Shown here in pieces: positions 1 through 7,100 of a stretch of DNA of 11,876 nucleotides. Each line of letters begins with the position of its first letter. Position 1 is the first letter of the stretch. A model generated the notes under the pieces. That model was given only the letters and a program-made list of their open reading frames with translations, had not been told where the DNA came from and ran no database searches. The stretch comes from Pseudobutyrivibrio sp. Lineage in GTDB: Bacteria > Bacillota > Clostridia > Lachnospirales > Lachnospiraceae. The position numbers and the translations under genes are program-made. The DNA lies in NCBI GenBank assembly GCA_017557715.1, contig JAFYYE010000105.1, positions 1 to 11,876 on the forward strand. Reading direction: 5' to 3'.

Positions 1-661
1 CCTTAAAGATACTTACAATTCCAACTACTGCCAAAAACATTATGGCCCAAACATTTATCAATGAACTATATATTAAATAGAACATGCCAATGATACATGC
101 AACGCCGCCTCCGTAGTAGAGCATCAATACTGCTATCTTTCCATCTAAGGGATAATAAATCTCAAAACTATTTGATTTTGATTCTCTTTCTACTTTGACA
201 TTTTTCTTCTTTAAAATTTTAACAAACTCACCTGTTGGAAATACATCTGTGACTTTTGTAGTACGAGTAGATGTTTGAATTAATAAACTTCTATTATCCT
301 TCAACATGCAATTGATAATATCGGTATACTTGATTCGATTGTTTCCTTTAATCGATTTTATAACCACGCACTCATCTTCAAATACTATTTTCTTCTTTGC
401 CAGCACAAAAGAAATACAATAAAGCAAAATTATAAATGTAGCTGAAGCATAGTGTGATAATTTGCTTCCGTTATTTGCGTTAATATTTAACAATGCAAAA
501 ATCAAACTGAATACTACAGCTGTAATTGCACATACTACTGCATATTTAAACATAGAATAAGTTTTGCCATCCACCGCCATACTTTGCATCCGTACTCTAG
601 TAGATATATTTGTTGCTGCCAGAATGACTAGACCAATTCCAACTATATTAATTATTCCCAT
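1..661 (-). CDS. Multi-pass membrane protein with PH-like domain, 3' end outside window
   Basis: I translated this frame by hand: 220 codons stay open from an ATG at 661 to the left edge, so the C-terminus is missing. The start has an AAGGAG ribosome site 5 bases upstream and lies 16 bases after the stop of the preceding 89-residue gene, so the two are probably co-transcribed. Hydrophobic segments are seen at about residues 2-19, 41-60 and 70-88. A soluble stretch of about 75 residues (about 90-165) follows, then two more hydrophobic segments (about 177-198 and 202-219). The soluble part begins KKIVFEDECVVIKS and has the alternating strand pattern of bacterial PH-like (DUF304/YdbS-type) domains; this is a family resemblance only. 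The words KVTDVF (136-141) and LDGKI (172-176) also occur, in the same order, in the candidate immunity protein at 2739-3389. Function is unknown; a membrane immunity or accessory role is possible from context. Confidence 0.8.
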   Translation of the reverse strand, partial: MGIINIVGIGLVILAATNISTRVRMQSMAVDGKTYSMFKYAVVCAITAVVFSLIFALLNINANNGSKLSHYASATFIILLYCISFVLAKKKIVFEDECVVIKSIKGNNRIKYTDIINCMLKDNRSLLIQTSTRTTKVTDVFPTGEFVKILKKKNVKVERESKSNSFEIYYPLDGKIAVLMLYYGGGVACIIGMFYLIYSSLINVWAIMFLAVVGIVSIFK

Positions 662-677
662 TAGGTCTCCTTATTTC

Positions 678-947
678 TTAAATCACAATTGCGACAATTA
701 TTATTCCAATAAGCGCTATCAAAAATAAACTCACCGATACATAAAGTAATTTTTCTTGTCGTTTTTTTCCTAATGAGCCCATAGAATTACTCAAGTCAAA
801 TATTGGTACACCGCCTCCGCCTCCTGGCAAGTGAATCATAAATACCATATCAACAATACTTGCTAATATAACAAATAGCCATGAATTATTAAGGTTTAAA
901 AATATTTTTCGTTTTTTACGTTTTTTACGTTTGTTATTTCTTTCCAA
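678..947 (-). CDS. Small two-helix membrane protein with Lys/Arg-rich N-terminus
   Basis: An 89-residue hypothetical protein that I do not recognise. Residues 5-14 are almost all Lys/Arg. They are followed by a hydrophobic helix (about 20-39), a loop with five consecutive glycines (HLPGGGGGVPIFDL), a basic patch KKRQEK and a second very hydrophobic helix to the C-terminus (about 68-89). The basic N-terminus predicts an N-in topology with both ends cytoplasmic. The start is TTG at 947: the AGGAGA site at 955-960 is 7 bases away, and a TGA stop lies directly upstream in frame, so no ATG can extend it. It is the first gene after the terminator of the WXG100 operon and precedes the membrane gene at the left edge by 16 bases. 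The Lys/Arg run is encoded by a short in-frame DNA repeat of CGTAAAAAA. Possible roles are a membrane accessory or small immunity protein; there is no direct evidence for either. Confidence 0.72.
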   Translation of the reverse strand: MERNNKRKKRKKRKIFLNLNNSWLFVILASIVDMVFMIHLPGGGGGVPIFDLSNSMGSLGKKRQEKLLYVSVSLFLIALIGIIIVAIVI

Positions 948-954
948 TCATGTT

Positions 955-960
955 TCTCCT
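955..960 (-). promoter_or_regulatory. Ribosome binding site that supports the TTG start
   Basis: AGGAGA on the minus strand lies 7 bases before TTG 947 but only 3 bases before an overlapping ATG at 949-951. That ATG opens a five-codon frame (MIGKK, stop). Spacing favours TTG as the real start of the 89-residue gene. Confidence 0.6.
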
Positions 961-978
961 GGTTTCTTCGCTTGTTAC

Positions 979-1006
979 ATTATATTATAATTGTTTCACA
1001 GTAAAC
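979..1006 (-). promoter_or_regulatory. Candidate sigma-A-type promoter for the left-hand unit
   Basis: On the minus strand two overlapping TATAAT hexamers (984-989 and 979-984) lie just upstream of the 89-residue gene. A GTTTAC/TTTACT element (1000-1006) sits 15-16 bases ahead of the distal hexamer as a weak -35. Transcription would begin near 970, giving a leader of about 25 bases with the ribosome site. The position just after the strong terminator fits an independent unit. The -10 matches consensus well; the -35 is poor. Confidence 0.5.
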
Positions 1007-1046
1007 GGAGTTACCATTTACAAGGAATCAACAAACTAATTTTACT

Positions 1047-1076
1047 AAAAGAAAAGGTCGCGACGAAAGTCGCGAC
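1047..1076 (-). terminator. Rho-independent terminator after the WXG100 gene
   Basis: On the minus strand an 8-bp stem, GTCGCGAC / GTCGCGAC (1069-1076 with 1057-1064), closes a 4-base loop. It is followed directly by the tract CTTTTCTTTT. It lies 55 bases after the WXG100 stop and ends the type VII operon. Each arm is itself a palindrome. The reverse direction has no good T-tract, so the terminator serves the minus strand. Confidence 0.85.
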
Positions 1077-1094
1077 ACTTTGTCTACACTCTGC

Positions 1095-1117
1095 GTCGGC
1101 AGATTAAATCTGCCGAC
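1095..1117 (-). repeat. Second perfect hairpin upstream of the terminator
   Basis: A perfect 10-bp inverted repeat, GTCGGCAGAT / ATCTGCCGAC, with a 3-base loop lies between the WXG100 stop codon and the terminator hairpin. No T-tract follows it on the minus strand, so it is not itself a classic terminator. It may protect the 3' end of the WXG100 mRNA. On the plus strand both hairpins are followed by the same word CGACACTT (1073-1080 and 1114-1121). Confidence 0.75.
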
Positions 1118-1130
1118 ACTTAAAAACCTA

Positions 1131-1424
1131 TTATGATCTAATTGCAGCTGCAGCCTGTGCATCATCATCCTGTCTGTTCTGAACATATTTAGAAATGTAC
1201 TCAGAAATAGACTGAATTGCATCACGTGCGTTCTCAAGTGCTGGCTTGTACTCATCATTAAATCTCTCAATGAAGGCATCTGCTGTATCATTTGTCCAAC
1301 CATCCTGAAGCTGGCCATTCATGTTTACAAGATCGTTAATTACCTCATCAAGTGTCTCTGCATTTCTACCATAAGTAGTAACGCCTGTGTCAAGTACCTC
1401 ATAATCAACTTTATTAATTGCCAT
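1131..1424 (-). CDS. WXG100 family type VII secretion protein (EsxA/EsxB-like)
   Basis: A 97-residue protein of the length and helix-turn-helix layout of WXG100 proteins, which form antiparallel helical hairpins, dimerise, and are exported by or activate EssC-type ATPases. Helix 1 covers about 5-40, the turn carries Trp43 in WTN (the glycine of W-x-G is replaced by Asn45), and helix 2 covers about 46-83 with the usual A-x-x-F-x-x-x-F pattern after the turn. The tail is short: DDD followed by an Ala run. I see no clean YxxxD/E export motif near the C-terminus. The frame is open 10 codons further upstream, but the ATG at 1424 is chosen because AAAGGAGAG ends 9 bases before it. The gene is last in the operon, 75 bases after the coiled-coil gene, and is followed by two hairpins. 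Family assignment is firm; its partner is not shown. Confidence 0.92.
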   Translation of the reverse strand: MAINKVDYEVLDTGVTTYGRNAETLDEVINDLVNMNGQLQDGWTNDTADAFIERFNDEYKPALENARDAIQSISEYISKYVQNRQDDDAQAAAAIRS

Positions 1425-1464
1425 AACTATTATCTCTCCTTTCTGTATGGTCATTTTTATTATG

Positions 1465-1484
1465 TAAACCGCTAATGCGGATTA
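1465..1484 (-). repeat. Small imperfect hairpin in the gap before the WXG100 gene
   Basis: CCGC-ATTA-GCGG forms a 4-bp stem with a 4-base loop, extended by three A/T pairs after one mismatch. It lies in the 75-base gap between the coiled-coil gene and the WXG100 gene. A TACATAAT sequence (-10-like) follows on the minus strand without a convincing -35. It could be a weak terminator, an mRNA processing site or part of a promoter that sets WXG100 output separately. Confidence 0.3.
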
Positions 1485-1499
1485 CTACAAATTATAAAA

Positions 1500-1970
1500 T
1501 TATTTTGTCGAAGCTCTCCTAGCAGCCTCTTCTGCTGCTCTTCTTTCAGCTTCCTCTATTGCCCTAATTTGAGCTTGATAAGATGATATATTTGCATTAC
1601 ACTGGTTTATCTGTGCATAGCAATTATCTATATCTGCCTGCTTTTTATTAATCTCAGCTAAAACAGTAGAAATAGCTGTTTCAAGACCAGAAACTCTAGA
1701 TGTATAATCTACACCAGTTAATTTTTCTGTCATTCCATCAAAGAAACGATCAATAACCTTGCTCTTTTTTCCAGTCATAAATCCAGTTTCAGCCAATTGG
1801 CTAACACTGTGATTTTTATTTTCTTCAAATTTACTAGCTAATGATTCAAGCTTTGTTTTTGTATCTGTTAATTCTTCCTTTTCTCGTTTTAATACAGCTA
1901 TTCTATTATTTAATTCATTTATTTTAGCTCTTTCTGAATTAATGGCTGCATATAATTCTCCCTTTGTCAT
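1500..1970 (-). CDS. Coiled-coil type VII accessory protein, DUF5082/YwqH-like in style
   Basis: A 156-residue, almost wholly helical protein without signal peptide or membrane segment. Residues about 5-60 and about 90-150 are heptad-rich, with many Glu/Lys/Leu/Ile, and join through a less charged middle (FMTGKKSKVIDRFFDG, about 64-79). Two cysteines sit in the second helix (NCYAQINQC), and the tail is a charged EEAERRAAEEAARRA helix. The hairpin of two long helices with an N-terminal I-x-x-L-x-x-x-I pattern resembles the DUF5082/YwqH proteins that accompany type VII LXG toxins in Bacillus. This is judged by pattern, not by search. The ATG at 1970 has TAGGAG 6 bases upstream and follows the previous stop by 25 bases. 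Its position in a toxin operon suggests a chaperone or targeting partner of the Rhs toxin leader, or a partner for the WXG100 protein. Its real role is unknown. Confidence 0.8.
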   Translation of the reverse strand: MTKGELYAAINSERAKINELNNRIAVLKREKEELTDTKTKLESLASKFEENKNHSVSQLAETGFMTGKKSKVIDRFFDGMTEKLTGVDYTSRVSGLETAISTVLAEINKKQADIDNCYAQINQCNANISSYQAQIRAIEEAERRAAEEAARRASTK

Positions 1971-1995
1971 GATAAACTCCTATATTTATTGCACG

Positions 1996-2364
1996 TTAAT
2001 TATCACCATCTCCAGATGATTTGTTACTGCCATTATCTGTTCCTTCAGAATTGCCATTTGTACCATTAGTTCCACCAGATGTAGCCGTCTCATTAACAGC
2101 ATCTGTAGCATTGGATTCATTTTCAGTCAATGTGGCAATACGATTTGTAAAATATGTAATTGTTGTATCTAACAATGTAATATACGACTGCTGAATCTGA
2201 TCAAGTGCATCGTCTATCTCATATATCTTGTCAATAGTATCTCCTTGGTTTTCACCTTGATCTATACGCTCTAATGTGGTTCCCTCCCAGGTTCCCTTAT
2301 ACCCTGTTAATGTATCAACATATCCCTGAAGAACCTCTAAATCAAACTGAGATTCACTACTCAT
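1996..2364 (-). CDS. Short WXG-like helical protein with disordered Ser/Gly/Asn/Thr tail
   Basis: A 122-residue protein in two parts. Residues 1-85 are helical: a short helix (about 7-22), a turn with Trp26-Glu-Gly28, and a long second helix (about 42-82). Residues about 86-122 are low-complexity, made mostly of Ser, Gly, Asn, Thr and Asp, and look disordered. WEG is the canonical WXG turn sequence but sits unusually early (typically near residue 42). A YxxxD pattern (YEIDD) occurs in helix 2. The ATG at 2364 is preceded by AAGGAG, which overlaps the stop of the 124-residue gene 12 bases upstream, suggesting coupled translation. The context suggests an exported or export-guiding partner of the Rhs toxin. 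I know no named family for it and assign no specific function. Confidence 0.78.
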   Translation of the reverse strand: MSSESQFDLEVLQGYVDTLTGYKGTWEGTTLERIDQGENQGDTIDKIYEIDDALDQIQQSYITLLDTTITYFTNRIATLTENESNATDAVNETATSGGTNGTNGNSEGTDNGSNKSSGDGDN

Positions 2365-2376
2365 TTTGTATTCTCC

Positions 2377-2751
2377 TTAAAATAAAAATTCATCTGCATA
2401 ATCTACATTTGTTATAAAATCTTCCAAGTAGGTTTTAATATTTTCACCAGCTTCACCCAACACTCCTTCGGCTGAATCGTTAGGCTGGGCTGCTGCATCG
2501 CTCATTGCTTTTGTCACTCCCGCTGTAGCTCCTGTGACCTCTATTGTTTTCTGTAACACGCATGCGTTATTAACAAACATCAATAATGCATCATGCTCAT
2601 CACCCTTTATAACTGCGTCTCGAGCTATATTTGACATAGTGCGAATATATGCATTAATACCACCTTCACCATTTTGAAGCAAATCGCAGTTTTCTTTAAT
2701 TTTAGTCGCACACTCTGTAATATATTCATCGCTAAATCTTAGTTCTGACAT
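2377..2751 (-). CDS. WXG100-like helical protein lacking the tryptophan
   Basis: A 124-residue soluble helical protein. Helix 1 (about 7-25) leads to a Gly-rich loop (NGEGG, 27-31) and a further helix. I-K-G at 48-50 occupies the place of W-x-G and is followed by D-A-L-L-M-F, the usual A-x-x-F-like spacing of WXG100 second helices. A helical C-terminal half ends in an acidic tail (DYADEFLF). It may belong with the WXG100-like groups found beside LXG toxins (DUF3130/TIGR04197/DUF5344 types), a resemblance I cannot confirm without a profile search. The ATG at 2751 lies 13 bases inside the end of the upstream membrane protein gene, with AGAGG in front of it, so translation is probably coupled. 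It is the first of three small helical genes following the toxin and immunity pair. A likely role is helping deliver the toxin leader to EssC. Confidence 0.8.
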   Translation of the reverse strand: MSELRFSDEYITECATKIKENCDLLQNGEGGINAYIRTMSNIARDAVIKGDEHDALLMFVNNACVLQKTIEVTGATAGVTKAMSDAAAQPNDSAEGVLGEAGENIKTYLEDFITNVDYADEFLF

Positions 2752-3389
2752 TTCTTTACCTCTTTATTTTTTTCTCTTATTTTTAGTCTTAATGCTACGA
2801 CAGAATCTACCGAAAACAACGCCATAATAACATCTAAAAGAATAGAAATTATAAGTAAATAATACGCGCTTCTTATCGCAGGATTATCAGATACTCGTGC
2901 CGCCATTCCCATTCTTGCACCAATAAAACTTGCCAGCAAAATAATTGATGTATTAATCTTCCCATCTAAATTATAACCGTAAGTACCATTCTCAATTTTT
3001 TTCTCTAATCGATTAATCCTATAAATTCTCAAACTGAAAATAATTAAGGTTGCAATAATATTTATATAATATCTATTAAATAAGAATGCTAGTAATAAAT
3101 TGGTAGAAATGATCATTACAACCATTGCTTCGGTTGAAAAAGCAGCTGCCAATTTAATGTGTTTAAATTCTTTATCAGCTTCAAATGATAGTATCCATAA
3201 CAGCAATGGACATAAAATTAGAACCAAAATCCCCATCACTAATAAATATTTGTTTACAACACCATTCATCAAAAATGGAAACAGTCCAAATGAATATAAA
3301 ATTGGTGGCAAAAAATAATATTTCCATGTAAGCTCAGGTAATCTATCGACAACCTCAAAAACATCAGTCACTTTATTCTTTTTATTCAT
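2739..3389 (-). CDS. Multi-pass membrane protein, candidate immunity protein of the Rhs toxin
   Basis: A 216-residue integral membrane protein with hydrophobic segments at about 24-42, 47-68, 84-104, 107-124, 147-163 and 176-198, giving five or six helices. A charged N-terminus and a Lys-rich C-terminus are probably cytoplasmic. The ATG at 3389 is preferred over an in-frame ATG at 3458: GGAGGG (3399-3404) lies 9 bases before it, and the longer form would overlap the toxin gene by 64 bases. The gene starts 5 bases after the toxin stop and its ribosome site overlaps that stop, the typical arrangement for a cognate immunity gene. Membrane immunity proteins are known for membrane-damaging type VII toxins (TspA, TelE systems), which fits the glycine-zipper tip next door. 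The immunity role is inferred from position and topology; no family was recognised. It shares the words KVTDVF and LDGKI with the left-edge membrane protein. Confidence 0.82.
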   Translation of the reverse strand: MNKKNKVTDVFEVVDRLPELTWKYYFLPPILYSFGLFPFLMNGVVNKYLLVMGILVLILCPLLLWILSFEADKEFKHIKLAAAFSTEAMVVMIISTNLLLAFLFNRYYINIIATLIIFSLRIYRINRLEKKIENGTYGYNLDGKINTSIILLASFIGARMGMAARVSDNPAIRSAYYLLIISILLDVIMALFSVDSVVALRLKIREKNKEVKKCQN

Positions 3390-3394
3390 TTTAA

Positions 3395-4144
3395 TTATCC
3401 CTCCACTGGACACAGGCCCATAAATTGTTTGACTGTACAAACTCCGTCGAATACCCAATCTTTCACTACATCCATAGCAGATTTTGTACCGCCGCAGAAT
3501 ATATCAGCATTTATAAATCCATCAATTAGAGCTCCAGCTATAAAACCTAAACCTGCTCCAATAAGTACACCTGCAGCTGTACCGACTCCTGGAATTGGGA
3601 TTAAGAAAGTACCTAAGGCTCCTCCTAGTTTCGCACCAATAGCACCAGCCGCAGCACCCACTCCCAAATTTACACTTGTTTCAACAACAGCATTTGTTGC
3701 CTGTTTTGTTTTAGGAGCAGACGCACTAGCTTGTACTTCCTCTTCAAAATCTTTAGCTGATAATGCAACAGCTAATACACTACCAGCTTTATCAAGTACT
3801 TTTCCTACCTTTTGTGCTTTTGCTAAAAATTTTTCTGCGTTATATGCTTTTCCTAAATCTTTCTGCCAACCTTTTGCTTTATTACACCAAGTAGCTAATT
3901 TGGATTCCTTGATAACGTTTATTCCAGATGGTGCTTTTGCATATTGTGAGTCCGCAATCCTTATATATTCTCCAGCTTTTTCAAAAATTGGGATTTTGTA
4001 TCCTTCTTTTATAGCCACTGCCATATCTGAATCGAATACTATTTCTTCTATATCCCCCATGTATGCAGCCGTTCCCTGATTTATGGTATCATGCATACTA
4101 TTTTTTACTGAATCAAATACTGAAGTAATTAAATCCATAGGATT
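3395..4144 (-). other. Variable C-terminal toxin tip with glycine-zipper stretch
   Basis: Residues 1412-1660 follow the Rhs core. The first part (about 1412-1560) is charged and helical, with Lys/Ala-rich segments. Residues about 1570-1622 (DNA 3512-3670) are hydrophobic and dense in Gly and Ala with repeated G-x-x-x-G/A spacing, split by a LIPIPGVG turn, as expected for a two-helix membrane hairpin. Only about 38 residues follow, with three cysteines, too few for a separate enzyme. This resembles pore-forming type VII tips such as TelE in character. The activity is an inference. Confidence 0.6.
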
Positions 4145-7100
4145 TAGACCATTCTTATCTACAAAAATTAATGGAGAATTCCAACAGTAATTATAATGAT
4201 TTAAAGTATAAGGGCTAATGGTCTCTCCCTTTAATATATCTTCACTTATAAATCTTCCCTGATCAGGATTATACCGTCTGGCCTGAGCAAAATACAAACC
4301 ACTTTCATCCATTTCGTATCCTGTATAGGTGAAAGGCTGCAATTTAGAATTTATTTTACTCTTACCAAATTCATCATAACGATACTGCTCCAAGATTTCT
4401 CCATTTTTACCAAGTAAATCAATTGGAGAGCCCACATCATCTTGCAAGAAGAAGCTTAATTCATCATCATATTCCATAGCAGCTACATTGGTATCCCAAA
4501 AGAACTTCTTATTAGTGACACTTCCACCTTTATTGCTAGATATGCCTAACAAATTTGAATATTCTCGAGTTAAATCAACCGTATAGTTAATCTGTATATC
4601 ATCACTTGTTTTAGAAACTCTATGACCATATCCATTATAGGTATATTTAGTCACGCCTTCAGGTGTTTTTATCTCTGACATTTGATTTGTTGCATCAAAT
4701 GTAATTTCTTTTAAAATTTCATTACCTGATTTTACATTAATAAGATTTCCTCTAGCGTCATATCTGTAATCTGTAATCTTACCTTCTAATTCCTCGGAAA
4801 TTAATTGATCAGCATCATTATATTTATATCTTGTTAACTCACCGTTTTCAATATCATCCTTGGCTATTCTATTGCCAAACGAATCGTACTCATATAATCT
4901 TACGATACCTGTGCTATTGGAAACCTCTGTTAATCTGTTGAGTTCGTCATATTTATAATCCAATACTTCCTTAACACCATTTCTTACTATTTTAGCTGAT
5001 GTCTTGTTACCAGATTTATCATATACGTACTCTAACACTTCTTCGAGATTATTTCCCCTATGAGATAACTTCTCTAATTTACCAATTGCATTGTATGCAT
5101 AATCAGTAACAACCTCTGGCATTATTTTTTTAATGAGTCTAGCCATTGAATCATATTGATAATCAATAGACTTGTCACCAAACTGTAGGTGAGTCATAAG
5201 GCCTTTTTCATTATAAATATACTTAGCCACATCACCATCAGGGTAAGTTACACTTGCTTTCTGACCGAGCTCATTGTAATCATATTTTATAATCTGTCCT
5301 TCCGGATTAACTACCTGAGTAGCTCTTCCAAATACATCAGACTGAACCTGAGTAATTCCTGTCCAATCCTCTATTTCTTTGAGGTGATTTAATGAATCGT
5401 ATTTAACATTTACACTTCGGCCATCGGCATATTCAACACTCTTCACTCTGCCAGTATCTGTATAACTAAACTTTGTTTCGAAGCCATCCCTGTCTAGTCG
5501 ACTAACAATCTCATTCGCTAAGTTATAAGTATACTTCTCAATCTCACCAAGAGGATTAACGGCCTCGATAATATTACCAATTTGATCATAAGCATATGAA
5601 TTAACTTTCTCTTCTCCATTGGCGCCATACTGAATTGTCTTTACCAACTTGCCCAAACAATCATAGGTATATTCAGATTTATTACCCATAGCATCAGAAA
5701 CCTGGATAAGATTTCCATTTTTCGAATATACGTACTCTGTTTTATTTCCAAGTTCGTCAACAACAGCTATAACATTTCCCAGTGAATCGTAACTAAAGCA
5801 TCTTTCTCCACCAGCAGGATTGATAATTTTTACAATTCTATCAAGCTGATCATATTCCACAGAAAGAGACTCATTCATAGCATTTGTTCTTCTAACTAAT
5901 CGTCCCTTTTCATCATACTGATATTGCTCGCTTGAACCATTATTGAGAGTCACATTCTGCAACTGTTTTCCATTAGCATACTCATAATGGGTAATTGAAT
6001 TATTTGGATGTATTATGGTTGATAAATTACCCTCGCAGTCATATTCATATGAATATTTACTACCAGTCTTATCGACATGTTCCTTGATTCTACCGTACTC
6101 ATCATAAATGTATACTGTTTCATTTCCTAAGGAATCTATTTCTTTTACAAGATTACCTTCACGATCGTATTCTCTCTTCTCGCACAAATCACCTGGTAAA
6201 TCAATTCTTACAATATTATTTGAATCATCATATTTGTATGATGTCCTTCTACCAATTGCATCTACAGTAGCTATCTTATTTCCAACCGAATCATATTCAT
6301 TTATTACAGTTCCACCATTAGGCAAAACAACTTTATGCAATAAATTGTCACTATTATACTGATATTTTATATGACCACCATTTGGAAAATGACTTTCTGA
6401 TACATTCCACATCTGATCATATTCAAACGTAATAGCATTTCCTTCTTTATCAACTAATTTTTTTACTTTTCCAATTTCATTAAACTCTTGATAAGAAGAA
6501 TTGCCATCAAAATCTTTTACCTCAATTGTATGGCCTCCTTTATCATAGAAATATTGTCTTGTTTCTCCTAAGGCGTTCGTTACTTCAATTAAATTATCAT
6601 ATTCATCATATGCGTATCTGGTGGTATTACCTAAAGAATCAGTTGCACTAACTACTCTATTTAAATCGTCGTAGCCAAGTACTGTGCGTCCTGCGCCACG
6701 CTCTATGATTTCAATAGTATTTCCATATTCATCATATTTGAATACATCTTTACTTCCATCTGGATAGATAATTTCAATTGGTTTACCAGTATCATCATTC
6801 TTTACTCTAATTTCATTACCAACAGTATTTAATAATGATATTAGATTTCCGTTGCTATCATATTCACGCTTAATTCTAGTGACACCATTAACAGAAACTG
6901 TAAGCAAGCAATTATTACTATCATATGTATAGTTAGTTTTACATTTACTTTTATCAATGTACTGTGTCAGATTTCCCTTATTATCATAAGCAAATCTCTC
7001 TACTGCACCATTTCGATATACTTTTTTAATAAGCTGATTTTTATCATTGTAAATAAACTTTTCAGAGGTTCCATCCTCATATCTGTTCTCTATATTTCTC

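Noticed and set aside
1028..1318. Minus-strand frame of 96 codons overlapping the WXG100 gene
   Set aside because: It lies in another frame of a clear WXG100 gene, crosses both hairpins and the terminator, and resembles no protein.
1425..1454. Longer N-terminus for the WXG100 protein (ATG 1454)
   Set aside because: The AAAGGAGAG ribosome site lies inside this extension, and the shorter protein places Trp43 at the usual position.
3390..3458. Longer N-terminus for the membrane immunity candidate (ATG 3458)
   Set aside because: It would overlap the toxin gene by 64 bases, and the strong GGAGGG site points to ATG 3389.
3429..4079. Long plus-strand open frame (216 codons) opposite the toxin tip
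   Set aside because: It is antisense to the Gly/Ala-rich tip, and its Pro/Ala/Ser-rich composition mirrors those codons. It has no ribosome site or domain and is a shadow of the Rhs gene.
3395..4144. Enzymatic toxin (nuclease, deaminase, ADP-ribosyltransferase) in the tip
   Set aside because: I looked for HNH, GHH, EndoU-like His pairs, deaminase CxxC and ART motifs and saw none, although a divergent fold cannot be excluded by eye.
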